64,000 nt of DNA from Acetomicrobium hydrogeniformans (GTDB taxonomy: Bacteria > Synergistota > Synergistia > Synergistales > JAFGMB01). A program made the translations under genes and the position numbers. Where the stretch lies: the NCBI GenBank assembly GCA_016841745.1, contig JAENYO010000011.1:1-64000 (forward strand), read 5' to 3'. This document shows, in pieces, positions 8,574 to 16,738 of this stretch; positions within the stretch are counted from its first letter, which is position 1; each line of letters opens with the position of its first letter. The notes under the pieces were generated by a model that saw nothing but the letters and a program-made list of their open reading frames with translations, ran no database searches and was not told the origin of the DNA.

Positions 8574-9317
8574 ATGAAGCTAAGGGAAATCCATTCAAAA
8601 ACCATTCTCTCGGTGTCTAAAATTTATGACTATGTCATTAATCCTTATGTGGGCTGTCAGCATGCATGCACCTACTGCTATGCCCGTTTTATGAAAAAAT
8701 TCAGCGGACACAGTGAACCATGGGGCGAATTTGTGGATGTCAAGATTAATTCTGCCGATCTATTGCAGGTAGAGATAACCAGAAAAAGGAAGGGTACCGT
8801 ATGGGTAAGCGGAGTATGTGATCCTTATCAGCCTCTGGAAGCAAAATATCAGCTCACCCGCAGATGCCTTAAAATACTTGTAAGCCATAATTGGCCTGTG
8901 GTTATTCAGACCCGTTCTCCCCTGGTCCTCAGGGATATGGATATCCTAAAAAAAGCAGTAAATATGGAAGTAGGGTTTTCCATTACCACGGCAGACGATA
9001 GTATCAGGGAACTATTTGAACCTCATGCTCCATCCATAACAGATCGGCTTCGAGCACTTGAAGAACTGCATAACTCCGGGATCAGGACCTATGCCATGAT
9101 AGCGCCTCTTCTTCCGGGAGCAGAAGCTCTGGCCGAAGCCCTGGAAGGAAAAGTTGACTATATTCTGGTTGACCGTATGAACTATCACTATGCCGACTGG
9201 ATTTACAGGAAGTACGGATTGGAAGATAAGCTTTCTGACGATTCCTTTTACCGGGTATCCCGGAAGATCGCCCTCATGTGCAGGAAATCAGGGATGGACT
9301 GCCGTATCGTCTTTTAA
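8574..9317 (+). CDS. SPL-like radical SAM protein
   Basis: 247 residues; AGAGG lies 8 bases upstream of the ATG. The [4Fe-4S]-binding motif is CQHACTYCYA (Cys28, Cys32, Cys35), followed by WVSGVCDPYQPLE and TRSPLVLRD, the pattern of the spore-photoproduct-lyase-like (Rv2578c type) branch of the radical SAM superfamily. It would bind a 4Fe-4S cluster and S-adenosylmethionine. Whether it repairs DNA is not known; many homologues lack an assigned substrate. It is divergent from the Crp/Fnr gene. Confidence 0.87.
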   Translation: MKLREIHSKTILSVSKIYDYVINPYVGCQHACTYCYARFMKKFSGHSEPWGEFVDVKINSADLLQVEITRKRKGTVWVSGVCDPYQPLEAKYQLTRRCLKILVSHNWPVVIQTRSPLVLRDMDILKKAVNMEVGFSITTADDSIRELFEPHAPSITDRLRALEELHNSGIRTYAMIAPLLPGAEALAEALEGKVDYILVDRMNYHYADWIYRKYGLEDKLSDDSFYRVSRKIALMCRKSGMDCRIVF

Positions 9318-9528
9318 AAGGGCCTTCCATTATGGGGTAAAACTTCCAGAAGCGATTCAGGTTATTCAGGCCGCCTGATCTGTAAACCCGTAAATTCGTC
9401 TTCAAATCTGAAGTCGTTTCGATCTTCCGGAATCCGGAACATGCAAACCCATAGTGAGTCTTTTTCACACTGGTCTTTTTGTGCAACATGAATCCAACTC
9501 CAATGTATCTTGGTCTGTTCCTTTTTAA

Positions 9529-10146
9529 CTAATTGCTATTAATCATTGCCATTGTAATTATGATATCGCAAATTTGATCCTCTTCGTTAGAGAATACATA
9601 ATCTTTACCTATGATTCCATGATCTATTATTAAAATATCCCCTTGATGTATAACGTTTCTTATATCATGAATCTTAAAGGTGAGTTTTCCTTTGGCACAA
9701 TATACTAGTTCCAGTTTTTTCTCGCATGGATCGTTGCCTTTTCGCGGATAAATCACACTACCATTTGCTAACGACATGCCTGTAATATCTCCATGACAAA
9801 CTTCCCTGTTCATAATGAAATTGTAATCATTGACTTTCCCACGGCTTATGGTTTTGTCACCGCCATAAAAAGTGTGTGGTTCGTATTTGCTCAGAGCGAT
9901 TGTTTCCTTATCATTATGCGTTACCACAAATTCATTATCCAACGTCATAATAATTCGATTATAATTATTAAAAATTGTAAAGTTCGACTGCTCAACATCT
10001 ACAGTGGCTGTCGAAATCTCAAAAATAAAGTCTCTATTCTCAAATTCAGAATTTTCAGGATAGATAAATAGTTCCGTTATTGTACCTCCGGACCACGTCA
10101 TTTTCTTCATTTTATTTTTCCTGATTATTTTATATCCGTTGTTCAT
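9529..10146 (-). CDS. hutD: HutD family protein
   Basis: 205 residues from ATG 10146; the frame is open to a GTG at 10197. The order WSGGTITELFIYP, RDFIFEISTATVD, FTIFNNYNRIIMTLD and VNDYNFIMNR matches the HutD/Ves bicupin family, whose genes accompany histidine utilisation in many bacteria. The precise role is debated; protection against formimino-compound overload has been proposed. The nearby formimidoyltransferase and ureohydrolase support the assignment. Odd start: the only strong ribosome site (AAAGGAG) is placed for an ATG in another frame that closes after about 11 codons, so the N-terminus may be altered. Confidence 0.8.
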   Translation of the reverse strand: MNNGYKIIRKNKMKKMTWSGGTITELFIYPENSEFENRDFIFEISTATVDVEQSNFTIFNNYNRIIMTLDNEFVVTHNDKETIALSKYEPHTFYGGDKTISRGKVNDYNFIMNREVCHGDITGMSLANGSVIYPRKGNDPCEKKLELVYCAKGKLTFKIHDIRNVIHQGDILIIDHGIIGKDYVFSNEEDQICDIIITMAMINSN

Positions 10147-10411
10147 TACATTTTGTTGAAGACATATCTTCTGCTCCTTTCCTTTAAATATTTTCACATT
10201 TGCTCAGATTGTTAATCCTAAGCGGAAGATCCATTACGAACCGGGTTTTCACAGGCTTCAAGCCCCATGGCACTATCCTAATCGGATATAAATACTAATC
10301 AATCACCTGAAAATAGTAATCTTCAATTCGATTGGTCCTACTGAATCAAGGTTTTGGCAAGAGCATTTGCATATCAATGTATATTTGAATTTTGGCTTGT
10401 TAAGCAGAAGG

Positions 10412-11347
10412 TCACATTAAATGGGTTTCAACAATATGTTCTTTCTTGAAGCCTTCAAGCTGAAGCTGATGTTCAAAACAATTAATTATGAAATCCAATC
10501 TTACAATACCTACAAGTTCAGAACCGGTTACTCTTGTTCCATACCTTTCAGCTTCGCTTTTTACCATTTCAAAAGGCCTGTATATTGGAGTCTTAGCACA
10601 ATCCATAACGTTCATAGATACTACAGTACCTGGCCTTCCATCAAACTTAATGCCTATTGCCTGAACCGTTGAAAAACCGCCACTTGCACTTCTGATCGAG
10701 TTTGCAATTTTCTTCGCGATAGAAAGGTCTTCAGTGTCAAGGAAAACGTTAAAGAAAGCGGCAATATCTTCGAATGCACCTATAACAGTGCCACCCGCTG
10801 TTTCATGAAGTAAACCATCTGCACTAAGATCAGGTTTTCTTAATTTGTACTCATCTGCTCTATCGGAACAATCCTTTGTTTCTTTTAACAAGTCACGGAG
10901 TCCTTCAAACTGTCCCTTCCTGATAAATGGCAGTTTTTTTCTCTTTTCACAGTTCGCAGTTGCACCCGTGAAGAAAATGGGGATCCTGGTCTCTTGAAAA
11001 ATCTCATCGCCTAGTTCCTGGCAGAATATTTTAGTTTCATCAATTGTTATGTTCTTAAACGGGTATACAGGAATGACATCCATAGCTCCCATTCTAGGAT
11101 GCGTTCCTGTATGTTTTTGCATGTCAATCAACTCAACACTCTTTGCGGTAAGCTTAACAAGAGCACTTTTTAACGGTTCGATTTCCCCCACTAAAGTGAT
11201 AACGGTTCTGTTAAATTCGCCCTCTGGTTCATATTTTACTAGAGTTACGCCATCAATATTTTTTACAACACCAACAATCTTTTCGACAATGTCCATATCC
11301 CTTGCTTCACTAAAATTTGGATTCGCCAATAAGTATTTCCTGTCCAT
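10412..11347 (-). CDS. ftcD: Glutamate formimidoyltransferase
   Basis: 311 residues from the ATG at 11347, which has AAAGGAGGG upstream. The protein contains HTGTHPRMGAMDVIPVYP with His83, equivalent to the catalytic His of the formiminotransferase half of FTCD, and the closing segment GSELVGIVRLD. It transfers the formimino group of N-formimino-L-glutamate to tetrahydrofolate in histidine degradation. No cyclodeaminase domain is fused and none is encoded in the window. It sits between a ureohydrolase and hutD on the same strand, though with gaps of about 500 and 265 bases. Confidence 0.93.
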   Translation of the reverse strand: MDRKYLLANPNFSEARDMDIVEKIVGVVKNIDGVTLVKYEPEGEFNRTVITLVGEIEPLKSALVKLTAKSVELIDMQKHTGTHPRMGAMDVIPVYPFKNITIDETKIFCQELGDEIFQETRIPIFFTGATANCEKRKKLPFIRKGQFEGLRDLLKETKDCSDRADEYKLRKPDLSADGLLHETAGGTVIGAFEDIAAFFNVFLDTEDLSIAKKIANSIRSASGGFSTVQAIGIKFDGRPGTVVSMNVMDCAKTPIYRPFEMVKSEAERYGTRVTGSELVGIVRLDFIINCFEHQLQLEGFKKEHIVETHLM

Positions 11348-11851
11348 GATTGGTTTCCCTCCTTTATTTTCTTGATTTATGCGTTGCGAGTTGTAATGTA
11401 CGATATGGTTAAAAGAGTAAAGGAACTTCAATTTTAAGGTATCATTAAGACTTTTTGGTGAGTTAATTTATGGACATTGGGTAAAAAATTCAGTGGTGGA
11501 TTGCTCCGACCAGGTCATGTCGCGATGTTCTTTCCAGTCTTTTCATGTTCATATGTTGCTCGAAATCCTGGCACTAACCCCAAGACCCGATCCAGTATTC
11601 AAGTTGGGGAAAAATAACCTTCTCCCTTAAGTCGATTTCTAACATTGAAACTGGACTCACTATTATTGTGAAAATAGTCTTCAGCACCGCCCCGTTACTA
11701 TTGTTTCCCGGCCTCACGATTCGTGAGCATTGTCCGCATCTTTTTCTCATCAGGACCTGACTGGAGAGAATATCCGAACCTTGTATAGGGGCTCTCTCTG
11801 CTTTCCCGTTACAAGGTCCGGTACGTTACTTTTCTCATGTGGTTGACAGGA
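11348..11851. other. Long gap between ftcD and the ureohydrolase
   Basis: About 500 bases without a gene. On the minus strand it can fold: CCTTGTA (near 11817) pairs with TACAAGG (near 11785), and CTCACG/CGTGAG forms a hairpin around 11718. Neither is followed by a T-run, so they are not ordinary terminators. A promoter for ftcD-hutD may lie here. Confidence 0.35.
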
Positions 11852-12811
11852 TTATTTCTTCTGTAATTTTTTCTCTTTTTCCTTCAGAATGAAACCAAGG
11901 AAATCCAGGATAAGTCTCGCTGCCATCATGCTCGTCGTTCCATTGGTATCATATGATGGTGCCACTTCAACAAAATCGAAGCCTATGACGTCTCCTTTTT
12001 TTGCTATGAGCTCGAGCATCTCGTTCATCTCATCGTAATTGAACCCCCCAAAAGAAGGTGAGCCCGAACCTGGGGCCAGAGACCCGTCAATTCCATCCAC
12101 ATCCATGGAAACGTAGTATTTTTGAGATTTTGGAACCATATCCATCGCATTCTCAATGCCCATTTTACGGATCTCCTTCGGAGACATTATGACGCTGCCA
12201 TAAGCGCGGGCATCATCGAAATCAGATTTAAAGCTGCTTCCCACGCCTCTTACGCCAAATTGGGCCATACCCTTGAAGTGATTCATTTCAGAGATGCGCC
12301 TCGCAGGGCTTCCATTGCCGTACCTTTGGCCGAATCGTACATCGGCCCAATCGAGATGTGCGTCCAAATGGAAGTATGTTATGTCCTGATATTTGTCCAA
12401 TCCTTTGGCAACAGGTATCGTTATCGAGTGATCGCCTCCCAGGGTTACCGGGATCGCACCTTTAGCCACAATCTTCCTTACCATTTCCTCACAGTTGTCA
12501 AAACTTTGTTTCAGGTCCCCATGGATGATATCCACATCTCCACAGTCTACGATTTTCCAGGGAGGCCCCAAATACACATCATCCCGTTCGGGATCGTAGG
12601 ATCCATTCAATCCCATGAAGGCAGTCGATTCACTTCTGATCTCTCTGGGGCCGAAACGTGTTCCGGAACGCGACTGAACTGCAATGTCACATGGCATGCC
12701 CATTATTGCGACGTCAGCATCAAGTTCATCCAGATCTGTACAAATGGGGTACTTCCCAAAAGATGCAATTCCGACAAAGGGTAAATTGAGTTTTTTAACC
12801 TGATTGCTCAT
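11852..12811 (-). CDS. Ureohydrolase (agmatinase/formimidoylglutamase family)
   Basis: 319 residues, ATG preceded by GGAGG. All binuclear manganese ligands are visible: GGDHS (His128), HLDAHLD (Asp150, His152, Asp154) and SMDVDGID (Asp237, Asp239). The family hydrolyses guanidino or formimino C-N bonds (arginine, agmatine, guanidinobutyrate, formiminoglutamate). The loop after the last motif is DGSLAPGSGSPS rather than the usual DP.xAPGTGTP, so the substrate may differ from agmatine. Position after a TRAP transporter and before ftcD and hutD makes a formimino or guanidino acid taken up from outside plausible; this is inference. Confidence 0.9.
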   Translation of the reverse strand: MSNQVKKLNLPFVGIASFGKYPICTDLDELDADVAIMGMPCDIAVQSRSGTRFGPREIRSESTAFMGLNGSYDPERDDVYLGPPWKIVDCGDVDIIHGDLKQSFDNCEEMVRKIVAKGAIPVTLGGDHSITIPVAKGLDKYQDITYFHLDAHLDWADVRFGQRYGNGSPARRISEMNHFKGMAQFGVRGVGSSFKSDFDDARAYGSVIMSPKEIRKMGIENAMDMVPKSQKYYVSMDVDGIDGSLAPGSGSPSFGGFNYDEMNEMLELIAKKGDVIGFDFVEVAPSYDTNGTTSMMAARLILDFLGFILKEKEKKLQKK

Positions 12812-12837
12812 TGAAGAATTTCCTCCGTTTTAAATAA

Positions 12838-12876
12838 CCATGGAGCAGTTTTAGAGAAAACCAATCTGCCCCATGG
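12838..12876 (-). other. Intercistronic stem-loop between dctP and ureohydrolase
   Basis: CCATGG-a-GCAG (12838-12848) pairs with CTGC-c-CCATGG (12866-12876). No T-run follows, so it is more likely an RNA stability or processing element at the 3' end of the binding-protein message than a terminator. Confidence 0.45.
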
Positions 12877-12925
12877 CAAAATTTCTAGTACTTCTTAAAA
12901 AGGGAGTAAGAAAACTCTCAAAAAC

Positions 12926-14005
12926 TTATTGGCCAATTAACTCCGCTTCATATTTCTTAACATCTTCCATCCACAGAGCAATAATCTCCGGGCCGTTTTC
13001 CCCGGAATCCTTGAGGAATTCTTCCCTTGCGGGGATGCTTGCTTCAACAATTCGAGCCCTCTCCTTGGGATCCAATTCGAGAATCTGAGTATTGCCTGAA
13101 GCGAGAATCTGCTCTTTGGCATACTCTACCATTTCATCCATTTTCGAAAAAGTATATTCCATGGCAACTTCGATGGCCTTTTCTATCTTCTCCTGGTCTT
13201 CCCTTGCCAGACTATTCCAGAAACTCTTCCCTGCAGAAAACCCGTTAACAACCCCCGTATGGTTCGAGAGAATCACATATTTCTGAACTTCGTAGTATTT
13301 GTTGCTGTATATTGTGCTTACAGGATTTTCCTGTGCGTCGGCTACATGAAGTTGCAGAGCACTATAAACTTCCGCGTAGGGAACCTCTGTGGGGTTAGCT
13401 TTCAAAACCCGGTAGTTAGCAACGATCTGCGATGAGGGGTAAACCCGCATCTTCAAACCTTCCAGATCCTCAAGTTTCTGGATCGGATAATTTGATGACC
13501 AGCAACTGAAATCTTCAAGGAACCAGCGAATAACCTTGATATTCTGGGCTTCCAGCTTCTTTTCGAGGAGCTGGAAGGCCTTCCCCTCGTTTATCGCTTT
13601 GTCATTCACATCATAGTGTTCGCTTAACATGAAATTGATTGATAAGAATTTTGCCTCTGGAACGATCTGTCCCAGAGGGGCAGCAGTCGCTGGGATATTG
13701 AACTCCAGAGCGCCGTTCTGTAGAAGTTCTGCCATCGCTGTATAGCTTCCAAGCTGTCCTGCGGGGAAATGTTCTATCTTTACCTTCCCTTCAAAGTTTT
13801 TCTCTATCTCCTCGATAATTTTCTCTGCCCACATATGTGTTATTTCGCCTTCGTAGGCGGCATGGGCAAGCTTCCAGACCACCGGTTTCTTAGAATCCAT
13901 AACCGATTTTGGATTACCTGCGGCTTCAATGCTAACCAGGGACATATTCAACAGGAAACACACGGCCACCATAATTCCAACAAACACCAACGATTTTCTC
14001 TTCAC
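12926..14005 (-). CDS. dctP: TRAP transporter solute-binding protein DctP
   Basis: 359 residues from a GTG at 14005, 8 bases after GGAGG. Signal peptide at about 1-29 (MKRKSLVFVGIMVAVCFLLN..IEAAG). The mature part has the DctP pattern: WKLAHA at the start, FPAGQLGSYTAMAELLQNGALEF, then LKMRVYPSSQIVANYRVLKANPTEVPYAEVYSAL-type segment with the substrate-anchoring Arg, and VADAQENPV. It captures an organic acid in the periplasm for the QM membrane pair encoded upstream. Ligand not predictable from motifs alone; the neighbouring ureohydrolase and ftcD suggest an amino-acid-derived acid. Confidence 0.93.
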   Translation of the reverse strand: MKRKSLVFVGIMVAVCFLLNMSLVSIEAAGNPKSVMDSKKPVVWKLAHAAYEGEITHMWAEKIIEEIEKNFEGKVKIEHFPAGQLGSYTAMAELLQNGALEFNIPATAAPLGQIVPEAKFLSINFMLSEHYDVNDKAINEGKAFQLLEKKLEAQNIKVIRWFLEDFSCWSSNYPIQKLEDLEGLKMRVYPSSQIVANYRVLKANPTEVPYAEVYSALQLHVADAQENPVSTIYSNKYYEVQKYVILSNHTGVVNGFSAGKSFWNSLAREDQEKIEKAIEVAMEYTFSKMDEMVEYAKEQILASGNTQILELDPKERARIVEASIPAREEFLKDSGENGPEIIALWMEDVKKYEAELIGQ

Positions 14006-14128
14006 TCTTAAAACCTCCTCTGTTTGATCTCTGCTTTCAAAAATGTGCTACTTCGATTCTCTTTGTTACGTATACCATCATCTATTGTTGGACGAATTTT
14101 ATGTTTTCCTTATCTCCTCTCTTTAGAT

Positions 14129-15412
14129 TCAATTATTGAAGAAAAACAGCCTATAAATCGTTGCGATCTCCGGCACATAGATGATGAGAATTGAAAATAA
14201 GATGAACATCAAGAGATATGGTGTTATGCCCTTGACGACATCCCAATAAGATTCGTTAAATGCCGCGCAGGCAACGAAAATATTGGAGCCAAAAGGTGGA
14301 GTAATTCCGCCTACGGCAGACTGAAGTGTAACCACGATCCCCAAATGTATCGGGTCGATTCCAGCCCGCATTGCGACAGGAAAGAAAATGGGTACCAGAA
14401 TGAGATTGGCGACTATTGGATCAACGAACATACAGGCAAAGAAGAAGAAAATAGTCACAACGAACAGGATCTTTACCGGCGATGGATCGGCACCCAAAAA
14501 AAGCATTGTCAGCTCTTGAGGAATACGCGCATAAGTCAGAAGCCAGGAAAAAGCCTGACCTACCGATATCAGGATAAATAACGCCGATGTTATTGCTCCT
14601 GTTGAAAGAGCTACGTCGTATATATCCCTGATACTCACGACACGGTATATGAACATCTCGCAGACCACAGCGTAAAGGACGGACACCGCCGCAGCCTCTG
14701 TGGGGCTAAAGAATCCCGAATAGATGCCACCGATGATGATGAAGGGAAACCCTAAAGCCAATAGTGCTCTCTTAAAACTTTTCCACCTTTTTGGCCAAGG
14801 CAACCGTTCCGTTCTGGGTATCCTCAGTTTTTTCGAATGGAAATAGTTATAAATTGAAAACATCATGAAAATAAACAAACCAGGACCAACCCCTGCGATA
14901 AAAAGCTCGCCCACAGATACGCTGGTCAGGACGCAAAAAACGATCATGCCTATGCTGGGAGGGATAAGACAAGCCAGGTTGGCCGCGCTTATGATGAGCG
15001 CGTTTACATCCTCTCTTTGATACCCTGAGCTTATCAGGCTGCCCCTCATGGGTTTTCCGATTGCAGCAACCGTAGCCTGGGTTGAACCCGATATCGCCCC
15101 GAAAATAGTGCATGCCCCAGCCAAAGATATCCCAAGCCCTCCGTACACATGTCCCACAAAGGCTTTAACTAAATCGATAAGCCGAGTTGCAATATAACCT
15201 CTGGTCATAATATCGGCGGCGAAAATATACATCGGTATAGCCAACAGGACAAACGAAGATATCCCGTCTATCATCTGCTGCATGATGACCGTAGGATTGA
15301 GGTTTGGCATGAACCCCAAAATGACAAGTACCGAAGTTAGCCCCAAAGTCATGAACATCGGGAAACCCGACAGGAGGATCAAAAACAATGAAATCAACAT
15401 AAAAGCCAACAT
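14129..15412 (-). CDS. dctM: TRAP transporter large permease DctM
   Basis: 427 residues from the ATG at 15412, which has GAGGTG 6 bases upstream; an in-frame GTG lies at 15421. About 12 hydrophobic segments are spread over the protein. Family signatures include FGAISGSTQATVAAIG, LIPPSIGMIVF and VGGITPPFGSNIFVA. It forms the sodium-coupled transport channel with DctQ. It is the second gene of the leader-controlled operon; the gap to dctP is about 120 bases. Confidence 0.94.
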   Translation of the reverse strand: MLAFMLISLFLILLSGFPMFMTLGLTSVLVILGFMPNLNPTVIMQQMIDGISSFVLLAIPMYIFAADIMTRGYIATRLIDLVKAFVGHVYGGLGISLAGACTIFGAISGSTQATVAAIGKPMRGSLISSGYQREDVNALIISAANLACLIPPSIGMIVFCVLTSVSVGELFIAGVGPGLFIFMMFSIYNYFHSKKLRIPRTERLPWPKRWKSFKRALLALGFPFIIIGGIYSGFFSPTEAAAVSVLYAVVCEMFIYRVVSIRDIYDVALSTGAITSALFILISVGQAFSWLLTYARIPQELTMLFLGADPSPVKILFVVTIFFFFACMFVDPIVANLILVPIFFPVAMRAGIDPIHLGIVVTLQSAVGGITPPFGSNIFVACAAFNESYWDVVKGITPYLLMFILFSILIIYVPEIATIYRLFFFNN

Positions 15413-15451
15413 CGCAGACACCTCGTTCTATATAAACTTTTTCTGATCACC

Positions 15452-15961
15452 TTAGTGATAAGTTCCGATCAGATCTTTCTCTCCTTTGTTTCTGATATTC
15501 AGGTAAGAGATGCGAATAAACTGAGTTCCAGATGTAAAAAGACCTATTACAACCAGTACCGTGATCCAATGCACGGGAATTTTCAGGGATGAGGTCACCC
15601 TATTCGAGAGCTTTATGGCCCACATGTAGCGAAAGGCAACATAAGACAGGTAATAGAGCGTCATACCTGTGACGAGGGGAATGATAATTGCCAGCACTTT
15701 CCTGTATTTTGTGCCGATAAAATCATAAACCACACTCATTCGTATATGTCTTCCATGCCGCGCCACATAGCTTAACCCGATGAACGTGATAGCAATGAGC
15801 AAAATTTGTCCTACTTCTTCCGCCATAACGATACTTCGGGAAAAAAAGGTCCGTAAAAAAACGTTGATCAACAACAACACGGACATACTGATGATACCGA
15901 GAGCCAATACGAGTTCTTCAATTTTTTCCAATAGATAATCGATCCATTTCAATAGAGACAT
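15452..15961 (-). CDS. dctQ: TRAP transporter small permease DctQ
   Basis: 169 residues, ATG 8 bases after GGAGGG. Four hydrophobic segments at about 15-35, 46-66, 86-108 and 128-148 and the family motif ..VFLRTFFSRSIVMAEEVGQILL..YVARHGRHIRM identify the small TRAP membrane subunit. First protein gene of the QMP-ureohydrolase operon. It is preceded by the leader peptide and attenuator at 16105..16352. Confidence 0.92.
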   Translation of the reverse strand: MSLLKWIDYLLEKIEELVLALGIISMSVLLLINVFLRTFFSRSIVMAEEVGQILLIAITFIGLSYVARHGRHIRMSVVYDFIGTKYRKVLAIIIPLVTGMTLYYLSYVAFRYMWAIKLSNRVTSSLKIPVHWITVLVVIGLFTSGTQFIRISYLNIRNKGEKDLIGTYH

Positions 15962-16112
15962 TCCCTCTACCCTCCATTTCTTTCTTGCATAAACTTTTTA
16001 CTTGAGATGCGCCTCTCAAAGAGTGTTTTATGGTTGGTTTTAAACTTCTGGTAACAGGTTGAGAGGTTCTGCATGGTTATTAAGAGCTGCTTTTGCTCAA
16101 AGAATAAAAGAA

Positions 16113-16146
16113 GGCCGGGATTCCAAAAAGCTTTTGGATCCCGGCC
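16113..16146 (-). terminator. Attenuator terminator ahead of the TRAP operon
   Basis: On the minus strand GGCCGGGAT-CCAAAA pairs with TTTTGG-AATCCCGGCC and is followed by TTCTTTTATTC. It lies between the leader peptide stop (16168) and dctQ (15961). The 5' arm is also complementary to leader segment GGATTCCCTCCTGG (16196-16183), which would form a competing antiterminator with CCAGGGCCGGGATCC. This is the expected logic of ribosome-mediated attenuation. Confidence 0.82.
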
Positions 16147-16167
16147 CTGGTTTTTGAGTACAGGCTT

Positions 16168-16266
16168 TTAAAAGCCGACTTCGCCAGGAGGGAATCCGCT
16201 GCTAATAACGATAACTAGTGATACTCGAGAAACAAGAACTAGATTCTTTCTAGTGTCGAAGCGCAT
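16168..16266 (-). CDS. Branched-chain-amino-acid-rich leader peptide
   Basis: 32 codons with GGGGGAG 9 bases before the ATG. The middle reads LVLVSRVSLVIVI: ten of thirteen codons are Leu, Val or Ile, and the peptide ends SSGFPPGEVGF. This resembles the ilv operon leader, which runs from hydrophobic Val/Ile tracts into a Pro/Gly-rich end. The stop codon TAA lies inside the small palindrome GGCTTTTAAAAGCC. Promoter upstream and terminator downstream complete an attenuator. The peptide itself probably has no function; its translation rate is the signal. Confidence 0.8.
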   Translation of the reverse strand: MRFDTRKNLVLVSRVSLVIVISSGFPPGEVGF

Positions 16267-16323
16267 CGTTAAAATCTCCCCCCTACTGAGACAAAATTGA
16301 GATTTTTCTGAATATTGTGTCGT

Positions 16324-16352
16324 ATGATATAGACCTTTGGGCTTCCTGTCAA
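16324..16352 (-). promoter_or_regulatory. Promoter of the TRAP operon leader
   Basis: On the minus strand TTGACA (16352-16347), a 17-base spacer and TATCAT (16329-16324). Transcription would start near 16317, about 50 bases ahead of the leader ATG. Confidence 0.72.
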
Positions 16353-16738
16353 CCTCCAATGTTACCTGTGTTACCGAACAGCAATAATGCCATGTTGAAA
16401 AGGAACGCCAACTATTTCATTGAATTTATTAACTGGTCCCCCCGGAATGTTATAAAGGCAAAAGGAACTTCCCGGGCTACAGGGCTATTCTTAAAATGCT
16501 ATACCTGGCCCTGAATAAAGCTTCTGGAAAGTGGACTATTTCCCTGTACAACTGGAAAGCCACCTTGAATCATTTTGCTATCAACTTCGAAGGGCGGTTC
16601 CTGGAGTGAGTCTTATCCATTTGCCCATAACATTACCATTCTGGAAATAAAGTGCATTTGGACTAATCAGGCAAAATCAAAATGATCCTAAGAGTTGATT
16701 CTTCAAAGAAAATAAAAAGGTCAATATAGTGAGCGATG
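16353..16738. other. Intergenic stretch, nothing recognised
   Basis: About 390 bases between the second ureohydrolase gene and the leader promoter. No terminator, RNA gene or convincing reading frame is visible. Confidence 0.4.

Noticed and set aside
11680-11760. Possible hammerhead ribozyme (CTGATGAG ... GAAAC on the minus strand)
   Set aside because: The bases that should close stem II directly after CUGAUGA and before GAAA are not complementary, so the core cannot form.
16317-16514. 65-codon plus-strand ORF opposite the leader promoter
   Set aside because: No ribosome site or motif, and it overlaps the well-formed minus-strand promoter region.
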